Shown one piece after another: positions 1 through 8,835 of a stretch of DNA of 54,623 nucleotides. This stretch comes from Lachnospiraceae bacterium. GTDB taxonomy: Bacteria > Bacillota > Clostridia > Lachnospirales > Lachnospiraceae. The first letter of the stretch is position 1, and each line of letters begins with the position of its first letter. A model generated the notes under the pieces. It searched no databases, was not told the DNA's origin, and worked only from the letters and a program-made list of their open reading frames with translations. Position numbers and translations under genes: made by a program. Where the stretch lies: positions 1-54,623 of the forward strand of contig JAGBKB010000019.1 of the NCBI GenBank assembly GCA_017934175.1. The letters are read 5' to 3'.

Positions 1-1
1 A

Positions 2-64
2 CGAAATTATTTACTCCCCAAACTCATGTCAGGCGAAATAGATGTTTCTAAAATTGATATTTAA
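2..64 (+). CDS. hsdS: Type I restriction specificity subunit, C-terminal end (partial)
   Basis: This frame is open from the left edge of the window to TAA at 62-64 and encodes YLLPKLMSGEIDVSKIDI. The stretch LLPKLMSGEI is the well-known C-terminal signature of HsdS subunits, where the last conserved helix region ends the second target-recognition half. Only the last 20 codons are inside the window. HsdS sets the DNA target of a type I restriction-modification enzyme, and the hsdR gene 1.4 kb downstream supports the call. The signature is seen directly; the identity of the rest of the gene is inferred. Confidence 0.72.
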   Translation, partial: RNYLLPKLMSGEIDVSKIDI

Positions 65-234
65 GGCTGCAAGTACCACTTCGCTCCCTGCGGTCGTTCG
101 GTTACTATCGCTTATAAAAGAATTTGCAAACTTATGCTTATAAATGCAAGCATTTAACGCAAAGATTTGCAAATCCTTTTACTCTCAATCACGCAAATTC
201 TTGTTTATATTTCTAAGTGTATTTATATATAATT
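65..234. other. hsdS-FRG intergenic spacer with a GC-rich patch and short palindromes
   Basis: No gene is seen here. Bases 79-115 are far richer in G+C than anything nearby. They are followed by two perfect short palindromes, AAATGCAAGCATTT (142-155) and GATTTGCAAATC (164-175). A TTGTTT/TATATA pair (201-206 and 224-229) looks like a promoter, but it would start transcription at about the ATG of the next gene, so it is doubtful in such AT-rich DNA. No T-run terminator follows hsdS, so the FRG gene and hsdR may be read through from hsdS. Confidence 0.4.
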
Positions 235-1470
235 ATGAATGATAAAAATAACAAAAGAATAATTAAAAAAGAGTTTTATGACTATGGAACAGATATAACA
301 TCAGTTTCACAGTATTTAGATGAAATTAATAAAATTAGATTTGATGAAGAAAACTTGGCTAAGAAAATAGCATATCGTGGTCAGTCAAAAGAATATTGGA
401 ATATTATGCCAGGTATTTTTAGAGATGGTATGCTAAATAATGAAAGTGAATTAATTAATGAATCGATATTGAAATGTCCATTTGATCTTGACGCTAAAGA
501 TAGATTGGATGTTTTAGCTAAGATACAGCATTATGGTATGGTTACTAGATTGCTTGATTTAACCGATAATCCGTTAGTTGCTTTATATTTTGCATGTAAA
601 GTGCATAGAGAGGAGGACTATTTAGATTGTGAAAATGAAGTAACAAGAGAACCTTTTGGATGTGTGTATTATTTAATAGATTATCCTAAATCTCCTAAAG
701 ATATTGGGGTAGTAGTTAAGTCAACATTGGCTATGGCAGATTTTTCAGGTGAAGAGGAGACATTAGGTAGTATTATAGAATTGCTTAAAAAAGATGAAGG
801 TGTTGATATCAGAATGTTAGATGAATGGAATAAGGAAGAAGGATATACAAAATTTGTCAATTTGATTCAAAGTAATGATATCGTAAAACCAAGATTTACA
901 AATGACAGAATTGAAAGACAAAGCGGTATGTTTTTGTTGACTGGATGTTATAATTTTTATAAGGAAACTAATTTATTATATAGTAAAATACACAGAGCTA
1001 CTTGTAATTTACGAGATTGTTTTAATAAGGAGTTCTTTTATATAAGGGGAGAGAATAAGTCTAAGATTTTATTGGAGTTAGATATGTGTGGAATTAATGA
1101 GTTTTCATTATTTCCTGAACTTGAACATAAATTATCATATATTAAAGATTCATATGCAAGGAAACAAAATTCTGGGGAAGAATATATAAAAAATGAAATT
1201 AACGATAATGATAATAAACTAAAAGGAAAGAAAAAGAGAATTGAATATAAGAAAATAAGACAGATATATAACTTGTTAGGAATTGAGGGCAAAGCAGATG
1301 GTTTAATTGATTACATAAAGGAAATAAGTAAAGTAGTTGATTGGGATTTGAAAGAATCTATAAAAAGCAGTATTAGATTAAGAATTAAAAGTGATTTAAA
1401 AGAAATTAATACTGCTAATGATGCGAGTAAAAAAGTTAATGATATAATAGGAATAATATATAATAATTAG
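235..1470 (+). CDS. FRG-domain protein embedded in a type I restriction operon
   Basis: This is a 411-residue soluble protein. Near the N-terminus is the motif AYRGQ (residues 46-50), which gives the FRG domain its name. From about residue 98 comes QHYGMVTRLLDLT followed by PLVALYFAC, the second conserved block of the family. FRG proteins are of unknown biochemical function but recur in restriction and phage-defence loci. The C-terminal third is Lys-rich and charged. The frame is also open from a GTG at 217, but the ATG at 235 is preferred; neither has a clear ribosome-binding site. The gene lies between hsdS and hsdR and ends 12 bases before the likely hsdR start, so it is probably part of the same defence operon. 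Domain confidence is high; its role here is inferred. Confidence 0.8.
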   Translation: MNDKNNKRIIKKEFYDYGTDITSVSQYLDEINKIRFDEENLAKKIAYRGQSKEYWNIMPGIFRDGMLNNESELINESILKCPFDLDAKDRLDVLAKIQHYGMVTRLLDLTDNPLVALYFACKVHREEDYLDCENEVTREPFGCVYYLIDYPKSPKDIGVVVKSTLAMADFSGEEETLGSIIELLKKDEGVDIRMLDEWNKEEGYTKFVNLIQSNDIVKPRFTNDRIERQSGMFLLTGCYNFYKETNLLYSKIHRATCNLRDCFNKEFFYIRGENKSKILLELDMCGINEFSLFPELEHKLSYIKDSYARKQNSGEEYIKNEINDNDNKLKGKKKRIEYKKIRQIYNLLGIEGKADGLIDYIKEISKVVDWDLKESIKSSIRLRIKSDLKEINTANDASKKVNDIIGIIYNN

Positions 1471-1482
1471 GGAGTGAGCAAA

Positions 1483-4400
1483 GTGTCCGAACAATTTAAA
1501 GAATCAGATTATGAAAATTGTATAATTGAATTATTTAAGGGTATGGGGTATGAGTATTTATATGGACCAAAAGTAGATAGGAATTATGAGGACCCAATAT
1601 ACAATGATGTTTTTGTGCAAAAATTAAGAGATTTAAATGCAAAACTACCTGATGAAGCAATTGTTGAAACTATTAGAAAAATAAAAAGTTTTGAAAATGG
1701 GAGTATTACTCAAAAGAATGAAACTTTTATGGATTATTTGCAAAATGGAGTGCAAGTTTCTTATTCTGTAAAAGGGGAAGAAAGGTCTTCAATTGTTTAT
1801 TTAATTGACTATAAAAATATTGATAACAATTCCTTTATTGTTGCGAATCAATGGACATATATTGAAAATAGTGAAAAAAGAGCAGATGTAATTATTTTTA
1901 TAAATGGTTTACCACTTGTTATAATAGAGTTAAAATCACCTTCAAGGGAAAACACAGATTCAAGTGAAGCATTTTTGCAACTTAGAAATTATATGAAAGA
2001 GATACCATCAATGTTTATTTATAATGCGATTTGTGTTATGAGTGACCAATTAATTAGTAAGGCTGGAACTATAACATCAAATGAAGATAGGTTTATGGAA
2101 TGGAAAACAAAAGATGGTAATTATGAAAATACAAAATATGCACAGTTTGATACATTTTTTGAAGGGATATTTGAGAAAGAAAGATTACTTGATATAATTA
2201 AAAACTTTATATGTTTTTCAAATGAAGGATTGGAGCAATATAAAATACTTGCAGGTTACCATCAGTATTTTGCTGTAAAAAAGGCGATAGAGAAAACGAA
2301 GAAAGCAACAGTAACTGATGGTAAAGGAGGAGTATTTTGGCATACACAAGGAAGTGGAAAATCTTTATCCATGGTATTTTATGCACATTTACTCCAAACT
2401 GCACTTGATAGTCCAACTATAGTAGTTATTACTGACAGAAATGATTTAGACAATCAGTTATTTACACAGTTTAGTAAATGTAAAGATTTTTTGAGACAAA
2501 CACCAATACAAGCAGAAAGCCGAGAGCATTTGAAAGAACTCCTTGAAGGTAGAATTGCTAATGGAATAATATTTACTACAATGCAAAAATTTGAAGAAAC
2601 AGAAAGTTCTTTATCTGATAGAAAAAATATAATAGTAATGGCTGATGAGGCACATCGTGGGCAATATGGGTTATCTGAAAAAATAAAAATTACAAAAAAT
2701 GAAAAAGGCGAAGAAGTAGCAAAAAGAGTCATTGGAACTGCAAGAATTATAAGAAATGCTTTACCAAATGCAACTTATATAGGTTTTACAGGAACGCCAA
2801 TTTCTGAAAAAGATAGAAGTACAAGAGAAGTTTTTGGTGATTACATTGACATATATGATATGACTCAGTCGGTAGAAGATGGTGCTACAAAGCCAGTATA
2901 TTATGAGAGTAGAGTTATAAAATTAAAACTTGACCCTAAAACTATAGAATTAATTGATAAAACATATGATGCACTATCAGATGATGCAGAACTAGATGTC
3001 ATAGAGAGAAGTAAACATGATTTGAGTAGGATGGAAGAGGTACTGGGAAATGATAAAACTATTGATTCATTAGTCAAAGATATACTAGAACATTATGAAA
3101 ATTATAGAGAGAAGTTATTGACTGGAAAAGCCATGATTGTGGCATATAGTAGACCTATTGCTATGAAAATATATAAAAAGATATTAGAGTTAAGACCAAG
3201 TTGGGATAAAAAAGTTGCTATAGTTATGACATCTGACAACAAAGACCCTGAAGATTGGAAACCATATGTGGGTAATAAGGCGAAACGAGAAGAATTAGCA
3301 AGGGATTTTAAGGATAATAAAAGTGAATTAAAAATTGCTATTGTTGTTGATATGTGGTTAACTGGTTTTGATGTACCTTCACTTGCAACAATGTATGTTT
3401 ATAAACCTATGGCAGGGCATAATCTTATGCAAGCAATAGCAAGAGTTAATAGAGTGTTTGGAGACAAAGAAGGTGGACTTGTTGTAGATTATGTTGGAAT
3501 TGCGAAAGCACTGAAACAGGCAATGAATGACTATACAGTTCGTGATAGGAAGAGATATGGCGATACAGATATTGCAAAAGTTGCATTACCAAAGTTTAGA
3601 GAAAAATTAGAGATATGTAAAGATTTGTTCTATGGATATGATTATAGTACGTTTATAACTGGTTCGGATTTAGAAAGAGCAAAATGCATTAGTGGTGGTG
3701 TGAATTTTATATGTGATAGAGATAAAGAGAAAGATAGAGAAGCATTTCTTAAGGAAGCATTACTATTAAAACAAGCATTATCATTATGTTCATCTATTGC
3801 TGATGAAAAACAAAGATTTGAGGCTGCATTTTTTGAAACAGTAAGAGTTTTGTTAATACGACTTCAAAATAAGGGAGTAGATAAAAAATTATCATTAAAA
3901 GATATCAATGACAGAATAAATGAATTACTAAAACAGAGTATAAAGAGTGATGGTGTCATTAACTTATTTGCTGATGTTAATGAAAAATTGTCATTATTTG
4001 ACCCAGGTTTTTTAGAAGAAATATCAAAAATGAAAGAGAAAAATCTCGCATTTGAATTGTTAAAACAACTTATAGCAGAGCAAGTTCACATATATAAGAG
4101 AACTAATGTTGTTAAATCTGAAAAATTTAGCGAATTATTGCAAAAAAATATAAATGCATATTTGAATGGAATGATTACAAATCAAGAAGTAATTGATGAA
4201 TTATTAAAACTTGCAAAAGATATCACAGAGGCTAAAAATGCAGGAGAAGATTTGGGATTATCTGTTGAAGAACTTGCATTTTATGATGCATTAACTAAGC
4301 CTGAAGCAGTAAAGGATTTTTATGAAAATGATGAACTAATTGCTATAACAAAAGAATTGACAGAAACATTAAGGCGAAATAAAACTATAGATTGGCAAAA

Positions 4401-4542
4401 GCGTGAATCAGCAAGAGCAAATATGCGAATGTTAGTAAAAAAATTGTTAAAAAAACACAAGTATCCACCAGAAGGTGTGGAAGATGCAGTTAAAATTGTT
4501 ATGACTCAATGTGAGTTGTGGGTTGATGAGCAAGTGTGTTAA
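1483..4542 (+). CDS. hsdR: Type I restriction enzyme R subunit (endonuclease/translocase)
   Basis: HsdR is the motor and nuclease of type I restriction enzymes: it cuts and translocates DNA when HsdMS meets an unmethylated target. The PD-(D/E)xK nuclease is visible at D135 and E149-L-K151 in IIELKSP. The SF2 helicase shows Walker A HTQGSGKS (287-294), DEAH box ADEAH (387-391), motif III FTGTP (435-439) and motif VI QAIARVNR (about 650-657). Length, 1019 aa, is usual for the family and the frame is intact. The frame is open from GTG 1474, but GGGAG at 1470-1474 is correctly spaced (8 nt) for the GTG at 1483, so that start is chosen. It follows the FRG gene closely. hsdM and most of hsdS lie outside the window. 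Confidence 0.93.
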   Translation: MSEQFKESDYENCIIELFKGMGYEYLYGPKVDRNYEDPIYNDVFVQKLRDLNAKLPDEAIVETIRKIKSFENGSITQKNETFMDYLQNGVQVSYSVKGEERSSIVYLIDYKNIDNNSFIVANQWTYIENSEKRADVIIFINGLPLVIIELKSPSRENTDSSEAFLQLRNYMKEIPSMFIYNAICVMSDQLISKAGTITSNEDRFMEWKTKDGNYENTKYAQFDTFFEGIFEKERLLDIIKNFICFSNEGLEQYKILAGYHQYFAVKKAIEKTKKATVTDGKGGVFWHTQGSGKSLSMVFYAHLLQTALDSPTIVVITDRNDLDNQLFTQFSKCKDFLRQTPIQAESREHLKELLEGRIANGIIFTTMQKFEETESSLSDRKNIIVMADEAHRGQYGLSEKIKITKNEKGEEVAKRVIGTARIIRNALPNATYIGFTGTPISEKDRSTREVFGDYIDIYDMTQSVEDGATKPVYYESRVIKLKLDPKTIELIDKTYDALSDDAELDVIERSKHDLSRMEEVLGNDKTIDSLVKDILEHYENYREKLLTGKAMIVAYSRPIAMKIYKKILELRPSWDKKVAIVMTSDNKDPEDWKPYVGNKAKREELARDFKDNKSELKIAIVVDMWLTGFDVPSLATMYVYKPMAGHNLMQAIARVNRVFGDKEGGLVVDYVGIAKALKQAMNDYTVRDRKRYGDTDIAKVALPKFREKLEICKDLFYGYDYSTFITGSDLERAKCISGGVNFICDRDKEKDREAFLKEALLLKQALSLCSSIADEKQRFEAAFFETVRVLLIRLQNKGVDKKLSLKDINDRINELLKQSIKSDGVINLFADVNEKLSLFDPGFLEEISKMKEKNLAFELLKQLIAEQVHIYKRTNVVKSEKFSELLQKNINAYLNGMITNQEVIDELLKLAKDITEAKNAGEDLGLSVEELAFYDALTKPEAVKDFYENDELIAITKELTETLRRNKTIDWQKRESARANMRMLVKKLLKKHKYPPEGVEDAVKIVMTQCELWVDEQVC

Positions 4543-4567
4543 TATGGAGAGAAAGTACTTAATTATT

Positions 4568-5962
4568 TTACATCGTTATCTTCCCAAACGCCTGTAGTAG
4601 TGATGCTATGAGTATGATGATAATAAGTATTGGTGCTACATATTTTATAACAACTGTAAATAGTTTCTTTAGAGTAAACTCGTGACCTGATGATTCTACT
4701 TCATCAATTATTGCCTTTGGCTTTATCACATATCCTACGAATATGCAAGTGAAAAAGGCAACTATAGGCATAAGAACTGAATTAGATAAGAAGTCAAATA
4801 AGTCAAGGAATTGCATTCCAAGGAAAGTTATCATAGAAAGTGGACCATAGCCGAGAGATGATAAAAATCCTATAATAATGCATATGAAAAAAGTGAACAC
4901 TATTGATGGTGTTCTTTTTTGTTTAAATTTATCTTGTATTATAGATACACAAGTTTCATAAAGTGAGATTGATGAAGTGAGTGCTGCAAAAAATACAAGA
5001 AAGAAAAATACTATCGCAACTATTCTTCCTGCTTTCATAGTGGCAAAAAGTTTTGGAAGAATGATGAACATAAGAGTTGGACCTGCCTTTAAATCATTAG
5101 TAGGATTGCCACATGCAAATACTGCTGGTATAATGGCAAGTCCTGCCCAAAATGCTATTGCAGTATCAAATATTTCAATTTGCCATACAGAAGTTTCTAT
5201 GTTTATGTTCTTTTTCATATATGAACCATAAGTAATCATTATTCCCATAGCGAGTGAAAGTGAATAGAAAAGTTGTGTCATAGCAGAGAGAACAGTTTTT
5301 ACTGACAAATCTTTTGACCTTGGTATCAAATAATATTTTATACCGTTGATAGCATTAGGTAATGTGCAACTATATATTGCTACGACTGCAATAAGGATGA
5401 CAAGAATAGGCATCAATACTTTACTTGATTTCTCAATTCCTTTTTCTACACCTATTGCAATTATGAAAATAGTAATACCCAAAAAGAATAAAAACCAAAC
5501 GATTGGTTCAGTTGGTGAAGATATAAGTTCACTAAATAGTGTCATACCATTTTCATTAGTTGCTGCTACTGCACTTGCAGGTAATGTGATATAAGACCAC
5601 AAAAACTTTAGAACCCATCCACCTATTACAGCATAGTAGGGTGTGATTATTATGGGAACGAGTGATGCAAGAACACCTATAAATGAATATTCAGGCTTTA
5701 GTTTATCAAATGCAACAATGGCACTAAGTCTTGTTTTTCTACCTATCGCAATTTCTGCAACCATAAGTGAAAAACCAAAAGTGACTGCAAGTATTACATA
5801 TAATAGTAAAAACATACCACCGCCGTATTGCGCTACGCAATATGGAAATCTCCAAAGATTACCAAGTCCTACAGCAGAACCTGCAGCGGCAAGAACAAAA
5901 CCTAATTTACCTGAGAAACTACTTCTATCATTAGAGTTATTAGAATTATTTTTTTCTGACAT
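4568..5962 (-). CDS. Sodium-dependent transporter, neurotransmitter:sodium symporter (NSS/SNF) family
   Basis: This 464-aa polytopic membrane protein imports an unknown substrate, probably an amino acid, using the sodium gradient. The first transmembrane helix carries the NSS signature: GFVLAAAGSAVGLGN followed by LWRFPY around residues 21-45, with the unwound AVGLGN segment that binds Na+ and substrate. About 11 to 12 hydrophobic helices follow, ending in an Ile-rich last helix, which is the length of bacterial members such as MhsT and LeuT. The start is supported by AGGAGG four bases before the ATG. The gene converges on hsdR with only 25 bp between them and no obvious terminator. Substrate cannot be read from sequence. 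Confidence 0.9.
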   Translation of the reverse strand: MSEKNNSNNSNDRSSFSGKLGFVLAAAGSAVGLGNLWRFPYCVAQYGGGMFLLLYVILAVTFGFSLMVAEIAIGRKTRLSAIVAFDKLKPEYSFIGVLASLVPIIITPYYAVIGGWVLKFLWSYITLPASAVAATNENGMTLFSELISSPTEPIVWFLFFLGITIFIIAIGVEKGIEKSSKVLMPILVILIAVVAIYSCTLPNAINGIKYYLIPRSKDLSVKTVLSAMTQLFYSLSLAMGIMITYGSYMKKNINIETSVWQIEIFDTAIAFWAGLAIIPAVFACGNPTNDLKAGPTLMFIILPKLFATMKAGRIVAIVFFFLVFFAALTSSISLYETCVSIIQDKFKQKRTPSIVFTFFICIIIGFLSSLGYGPLSMITFLGMQFLDLFDFLSNSVLMPIVAFFTCIFVGYVIKPKAIIDEVESSGHEFTLKKLFTVVIKYVAPILIIIILIASLLQAFGKITM

Positions 5963-6033
5963 AAAACCTCCTACGGACTTATATAAGTTTCTATGTAAAT
6001 ACTGCTACAAAACTTTATATATAAGCCTATAAT

Positions 6034-6062
6034 ATAATACTAAAAAAATGTAAAATTAGCAA
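6034..6062 (-). promoter_or_regulatory. Sigma-A-type promoter of the NSS transporter
   Basis: On the minus strand TTGCTA (6057-6062) and TATTAT (6034-6039) are separated by exactly 17 bases. Transcription would start near 6027 and give a leader of about 65 nt before the AGGAGG site of the transporter. The region is AT-rich, so chance matches are possible. Confidence 0.5.
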
Positions 6063-6170
6063 ATTAAAATTGCATTATAATTATAATTTTATGGGTAAAA
6101 AAAATTTGTGAGTTATTTTAAAAGGCTTGATTTAATATGATTTTAGTTAGAAATGTAGGTTAAATATAGA

Positions 6171-6200
6171 TAAGTGCTGATTTTGGCACTTATTTTTTTT
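6171..6200 (+). terminator. Intrinsic terminator without a visible upstream gene
   Basis: TAAGTGC (6171-6177) pairs perfectly with GCACTTA (6186-6192) across an 8-base loop and is followed by eight T. It is oriented to stop plus-strand transcription, yet the 208 bases before it hold no plus-strand gene, because the NSS transporter upstream is on the minus strand. The rest of the 5963-6291 spacer holds the NSS promoter and the ribosome-binding site of the next gene. I see no clear promoter for the Tad operon there. Confidence 0.65.
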
Positions 6201-6291
6201 ATGAAAATTAAGTAATATTTTCAAAAATGCAGTGTGTATTCCATGTAATTAAGTGTATTAAAAAAAAAATATTAATAAGGAGAATTGTGAA

Positions 6292-6693
6292 TTGCTGCTA
6301 ATACTGGCAAATGTCATAACACTTACTATTTTGGGAATAATTGATTTTAAGATTTATAAGATACCTAATATAGTATTGGTGGGTTGGGTAATAACTATAT
6401 TTATAATGTTTCGATTGAACACCATTCCAATTAAAACTCAATCATTGGTACTGGCAGGGCTTACGACTGGCATATATTTTCCATTACGGCAAATAGTAAA
6501 ATGTAATGGCGGTGATTTTAAACTTTTTGCCGTTATTATGTTAGCAATGGAGCCTTACAGTGCACTTGCAACTATTTTTATATCAATGATTTTAAGTCTT
6601 ATCCCTTTGGTAAGTGGAGTAAAAAAAGTTCCAATGGCATATACAATGTTACTTGGTTACACTGCATTTTTATTTTTTACATATCAAAGATAA
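6292..6693 (+). CDS. tadV: Tad prepilin peptidase, A24 family (TadV/CpaA)
   Basis: This is a small polytopic membrane aspartyl peptidase that would remove the leader of the Flp prepilin. The two catalytic aspartates of the A24 family are present: D18 in IIDFKIYKIPN, and D75 in NGGDFKL, which matches the GxGD motif. At 133 aa with about four to five membrane helices it is the short CpaA/TadV form without the N-methylation domain. Translation starts at TTG 6292, placed eight bases after AAGGAG; no ATG fits the frame. It is the first gene of the Tad operon. A second A24 protein lies at 14194-14625. Confidence 0.85.
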   Translation: MLLILANVITLTILGIIDFKIYKIPNIVLVGWVITIFIMFRLNTIPIKTQSLVLAGLTTGIYFPLRQIVKCNGGDFKLFAVIMLAMEPYSALATIFISMILSLIPLVSGVKKVPMAYTMLLGYTAFLFFTYQR

Positions 6694-6708
6694 AAACAGG
6701 AGTTTAGT

Positions 6709-7635
6709 ATGAAAGAAGTAATTATGATTATGGATGAAGATTCAACTTATAGTAAAAGGTTTTGTAATCAAGCAAATAAAATACTTGGTAAAAAGTATAC
6801 TTTCTTGACATTTGCAAATCTAAAATTGATGAGAAAGTATGCAGAAGAAAATAAAGTAGAAAGCCTTGTCATATCAGATGGCTTTATAGAAAATATAGAT
6901 GATATAAAAGTAAAGTCATTTTATATTTTAAATGAGAAAGAGAAAAAGGTAAGAAGAGAAGGTAAAAAAACTTATGTATATAAACTGCAAAGTTCCAAAT
7001 CCATTCTTGATATTATAGATTTAGATTTAAGTAAGAAGCACGAGCGAAGTAAAGGGAAGGTTAATGATGCTTGCAAATTGCTTCTATATTATTCTCCATC
7101 ATATATAAAAAGTAAATACGAGATAGTTAAAAAGATTGCTAAAAATATCTCAAAAAAAAAGAAAGTATTGGTGCTTGACCTTGATGAATTCGAAAACTTC
7201 AAAGGAAATGTTGGATTGTCAAATATAATATTTGACTATAAAGAAAATATGATGAGCCCTGAAAAACTAAAAAAAGAAATTGTAGAAGATAAAGATGTAG
7301 ACCTTATAAAGTCAGTAACTTATCCAGAGGACTTTAATGTGATAAACAATATTGACCTTGCAAACATTGTAAATGAGATAGTAAAACTGGGATATGATTT
7401 TGTATTTGTTAATGCTGATATGTCTTTTATAAAGTGCCAATATATATTAAATGACAGCGACAAAGTGATAATTATGAAAAATAAAAATGGAGATGCTGTT
7501 GACAAGTTTAAATTGTATTTGAAAAATGAAAATGTCATTGATATTAAAAAAATTACCGAGTTTAATGTTGATAAACTTGATAGAACTTACTTATCAGCAT
7601 TTTGTAAATATTGTATGCAAAATGATGAGCCATAA
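6709..7635 (+). CDS. TadZ/CpaE-like protein with degenerate ParA-type ATPase domain
   Basis: Position between tadV and tadA and overall layout fit TadZ/CpaE, which localises the Tad machine at the cell surface. Residues 1-100 (MKEVIMIMDEDSTYSKRF and onward) look like an atypical response-regulator receiver fold. From about residue 120 a ParA/MinD-like domain begins. Where a deviant Walker A (KGGxGKT) is expected there is only LLLYYSPSYIKSKYE, followed by a normal-looking second strand KKVLVLDLDE. ATP binding is therefore doubtful. An AGGAG site precedes the ATG. It could also be called an AAA-family hypothetical protein; the TadZ role rests on context. Confidence 0.65.
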   Translation: MKEVIMIMDEDSTYSKRFCNQANKILGKKYTFLTFANLKLMRKYAEENKVESLVISDGFIENIDDIKVKSFYILNEKEKKVRREGKKTYVYKLQSSKSILDIIDLDLSKKHERSKGKVNDACKLLLYYSPSYIKSKYEIVKKIAKNISKKKKVLVLDLDEFENFKGNVGLSNIIFDYKENMMSPEKLKKEIVEDKDVDLIKSVTYPEDFNVINNIDLANIVNEIVKLGYDFVFVNADMSFIKCQYILNDSDKVIIMKNKNGDAVDKFKLYLKNENVIDIKKITEFNVDKLDRTYLSAFCKYCMQNDEP

Positions 7636-7659
7636 AATTTTATATGTAAAACAAATATT

Positions 7660-8835
7660 ATGAATAACAATGAATATAAAAATAGTATAAAGAAACAACT
7701 TATAGATGAATTATCTGATAGTGTAGGACTTGAAGATAAAGAGATATTAGAGTCAATAGACAGAAAAATTGAGAATATAGAACTAAATTCAAATCCACTT
7801 AAATTAAAAGAAAAAATACTTTTAAGAAAAAGTGTATTTGATAGTTTGAAGAATTATGACATACTTACTGAACTTTTGGATGACAAAAAAGTAAATGAAA
7901 TAATGATTAATGCCTATGATGAAATATTTATAGATAGAGATGGCAAGTATATTAGATGGGATAAAAAATTTGAATCTAAAGAGCAGTTAGAAAATATCAT
8001 TCAGCAAATTGTGGGTAAAATTAATCGTATAGTAAATGTTTCAAATCCTATAGTTGATGCAAGACTCTATGATGGCTCACGTGTTCATGTTGTGCTTCCT
8101 CCAATAGCCATAAAGGGGGCAACGGTTACTATAAGAAAATTCCCTGAGAGAATTACTATGAAGAAACTTATAGAGTATGAATCTATAACTATTGAGGCAG
8201 CGGAGTTTTTGAGCGAATTAGTTAAGAATGGATACAACATTTTCATATCGGGCGGAACGGGTTCAGGGAAGACAACATTTCTTAATGCAATGTCAGAGTA
8301 CATCCCTCAAGGTGATAGAGTTATAACTATAGAAGACAGTGCTGAACTTAATATTTCGCATGTAGAAAATCTTGTATCACTTGAGACAAGAGATAAAAAT
8401 GTGGAGGGCGAAGGTGAAATCAATATGTCTATGCTTATAAAGGCAGCACTTCGTATGAATCCAGATAGAATAGTTGTAGGTGAAGTGAGAGGAAAAGAGG
8501 CACTGGATATGCTACAGGCAATGAACACCGGTCATGATGGTTCACTTTCTACAGGGCACGCTAATAGTAGTTATGATATGTTGTCAAGGCTTGAAACTAT
8601 GGTTTTAATGGCAGAAAATCTTCCACTACTTGCTATAAGACAACAAATATCAAGTGCTATAGATATATTAGTGCATTTGACAAAACTTAAAAATAAAAAA
8701 AGGGTAGTGTATGAAATTTCAGAACTTTTGGAACTTGATAAAGAAAACTATAAGACAAATAAACTTTATGAGTTTGATGGACAAAGTCTCATCAAATGTG
8801 GCTCACTTAAGAATAAAAGAAAACTTAATATCTGA
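7660..8835 (+). CDS. tadA: Tad pilus assembly ATPase TadA/CpaF
   Basis: This is the hexameric cytoplasmic secretion ATPase that powers assembly of the Flp pilus. The 391-aa protein has an N-terminal helical region, then the CpaF-type domain with RLYDGSRVHVVLPP, Walker A GGTGSGKT (198-205), the acidic EDSAEL box, Walker B region VVGEVRGKEAL (about 273-283), and the His box TGHDGSLSTGHANS. All catalytic elements are intact. No strong ribosome-binding site is visible before the ATG at 7660. The 3' end overlaps the start of the next gene by 125 bases if the first tadB start is used. Confidence 0.93.
   Translation: MNNNEYKNSIKKQLIDELSDSVGLEDKEILESIDRKIENIELNSNPLKLKEKILLRKSVFDSLKNYDILTELLDDKKVNEIMINAYDEIFIDRDGKYIRWDKKFESKEQLENIIQQIVGKINRIVNVSNPIVDARLYDGSRVHVVLPPIAIKGATVTIRKFPERITMKKLIEYESITIEAAEFLSELVKNGYNIFISGGTGSGKTTFLNAMSEYIPQGDRVITIEDSAELNISHVENLVSLETRDKNVEGEGEINMSMLIKAALRMNPDRIVVGEVRGKEALDMLQAMNTGHDGSLSTGHANSSYDMLSRLETMVLMAENLPLLAIRQQISSAIDILVHLTKLKNKKRVVYEISELLELDKENYKTNKLYEFDGQSLIKCGSLKNKRKLNI

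Noticed and set aside
201-229. Promoter directly in front of the FRG gene
   Set aside because: TTGTTT and TATATA match loosely, but transcription would begin at the start codon; with such AT-rich sequence a chance match is likely. It is noted in the spacer entry only.
4977-6032. Plus-strand ORFs across the NSS transporter
   Set aside because: They are shadows of a well-supported minus-strand membrane protein; they lack ribosome-binding sites and sensible domains.
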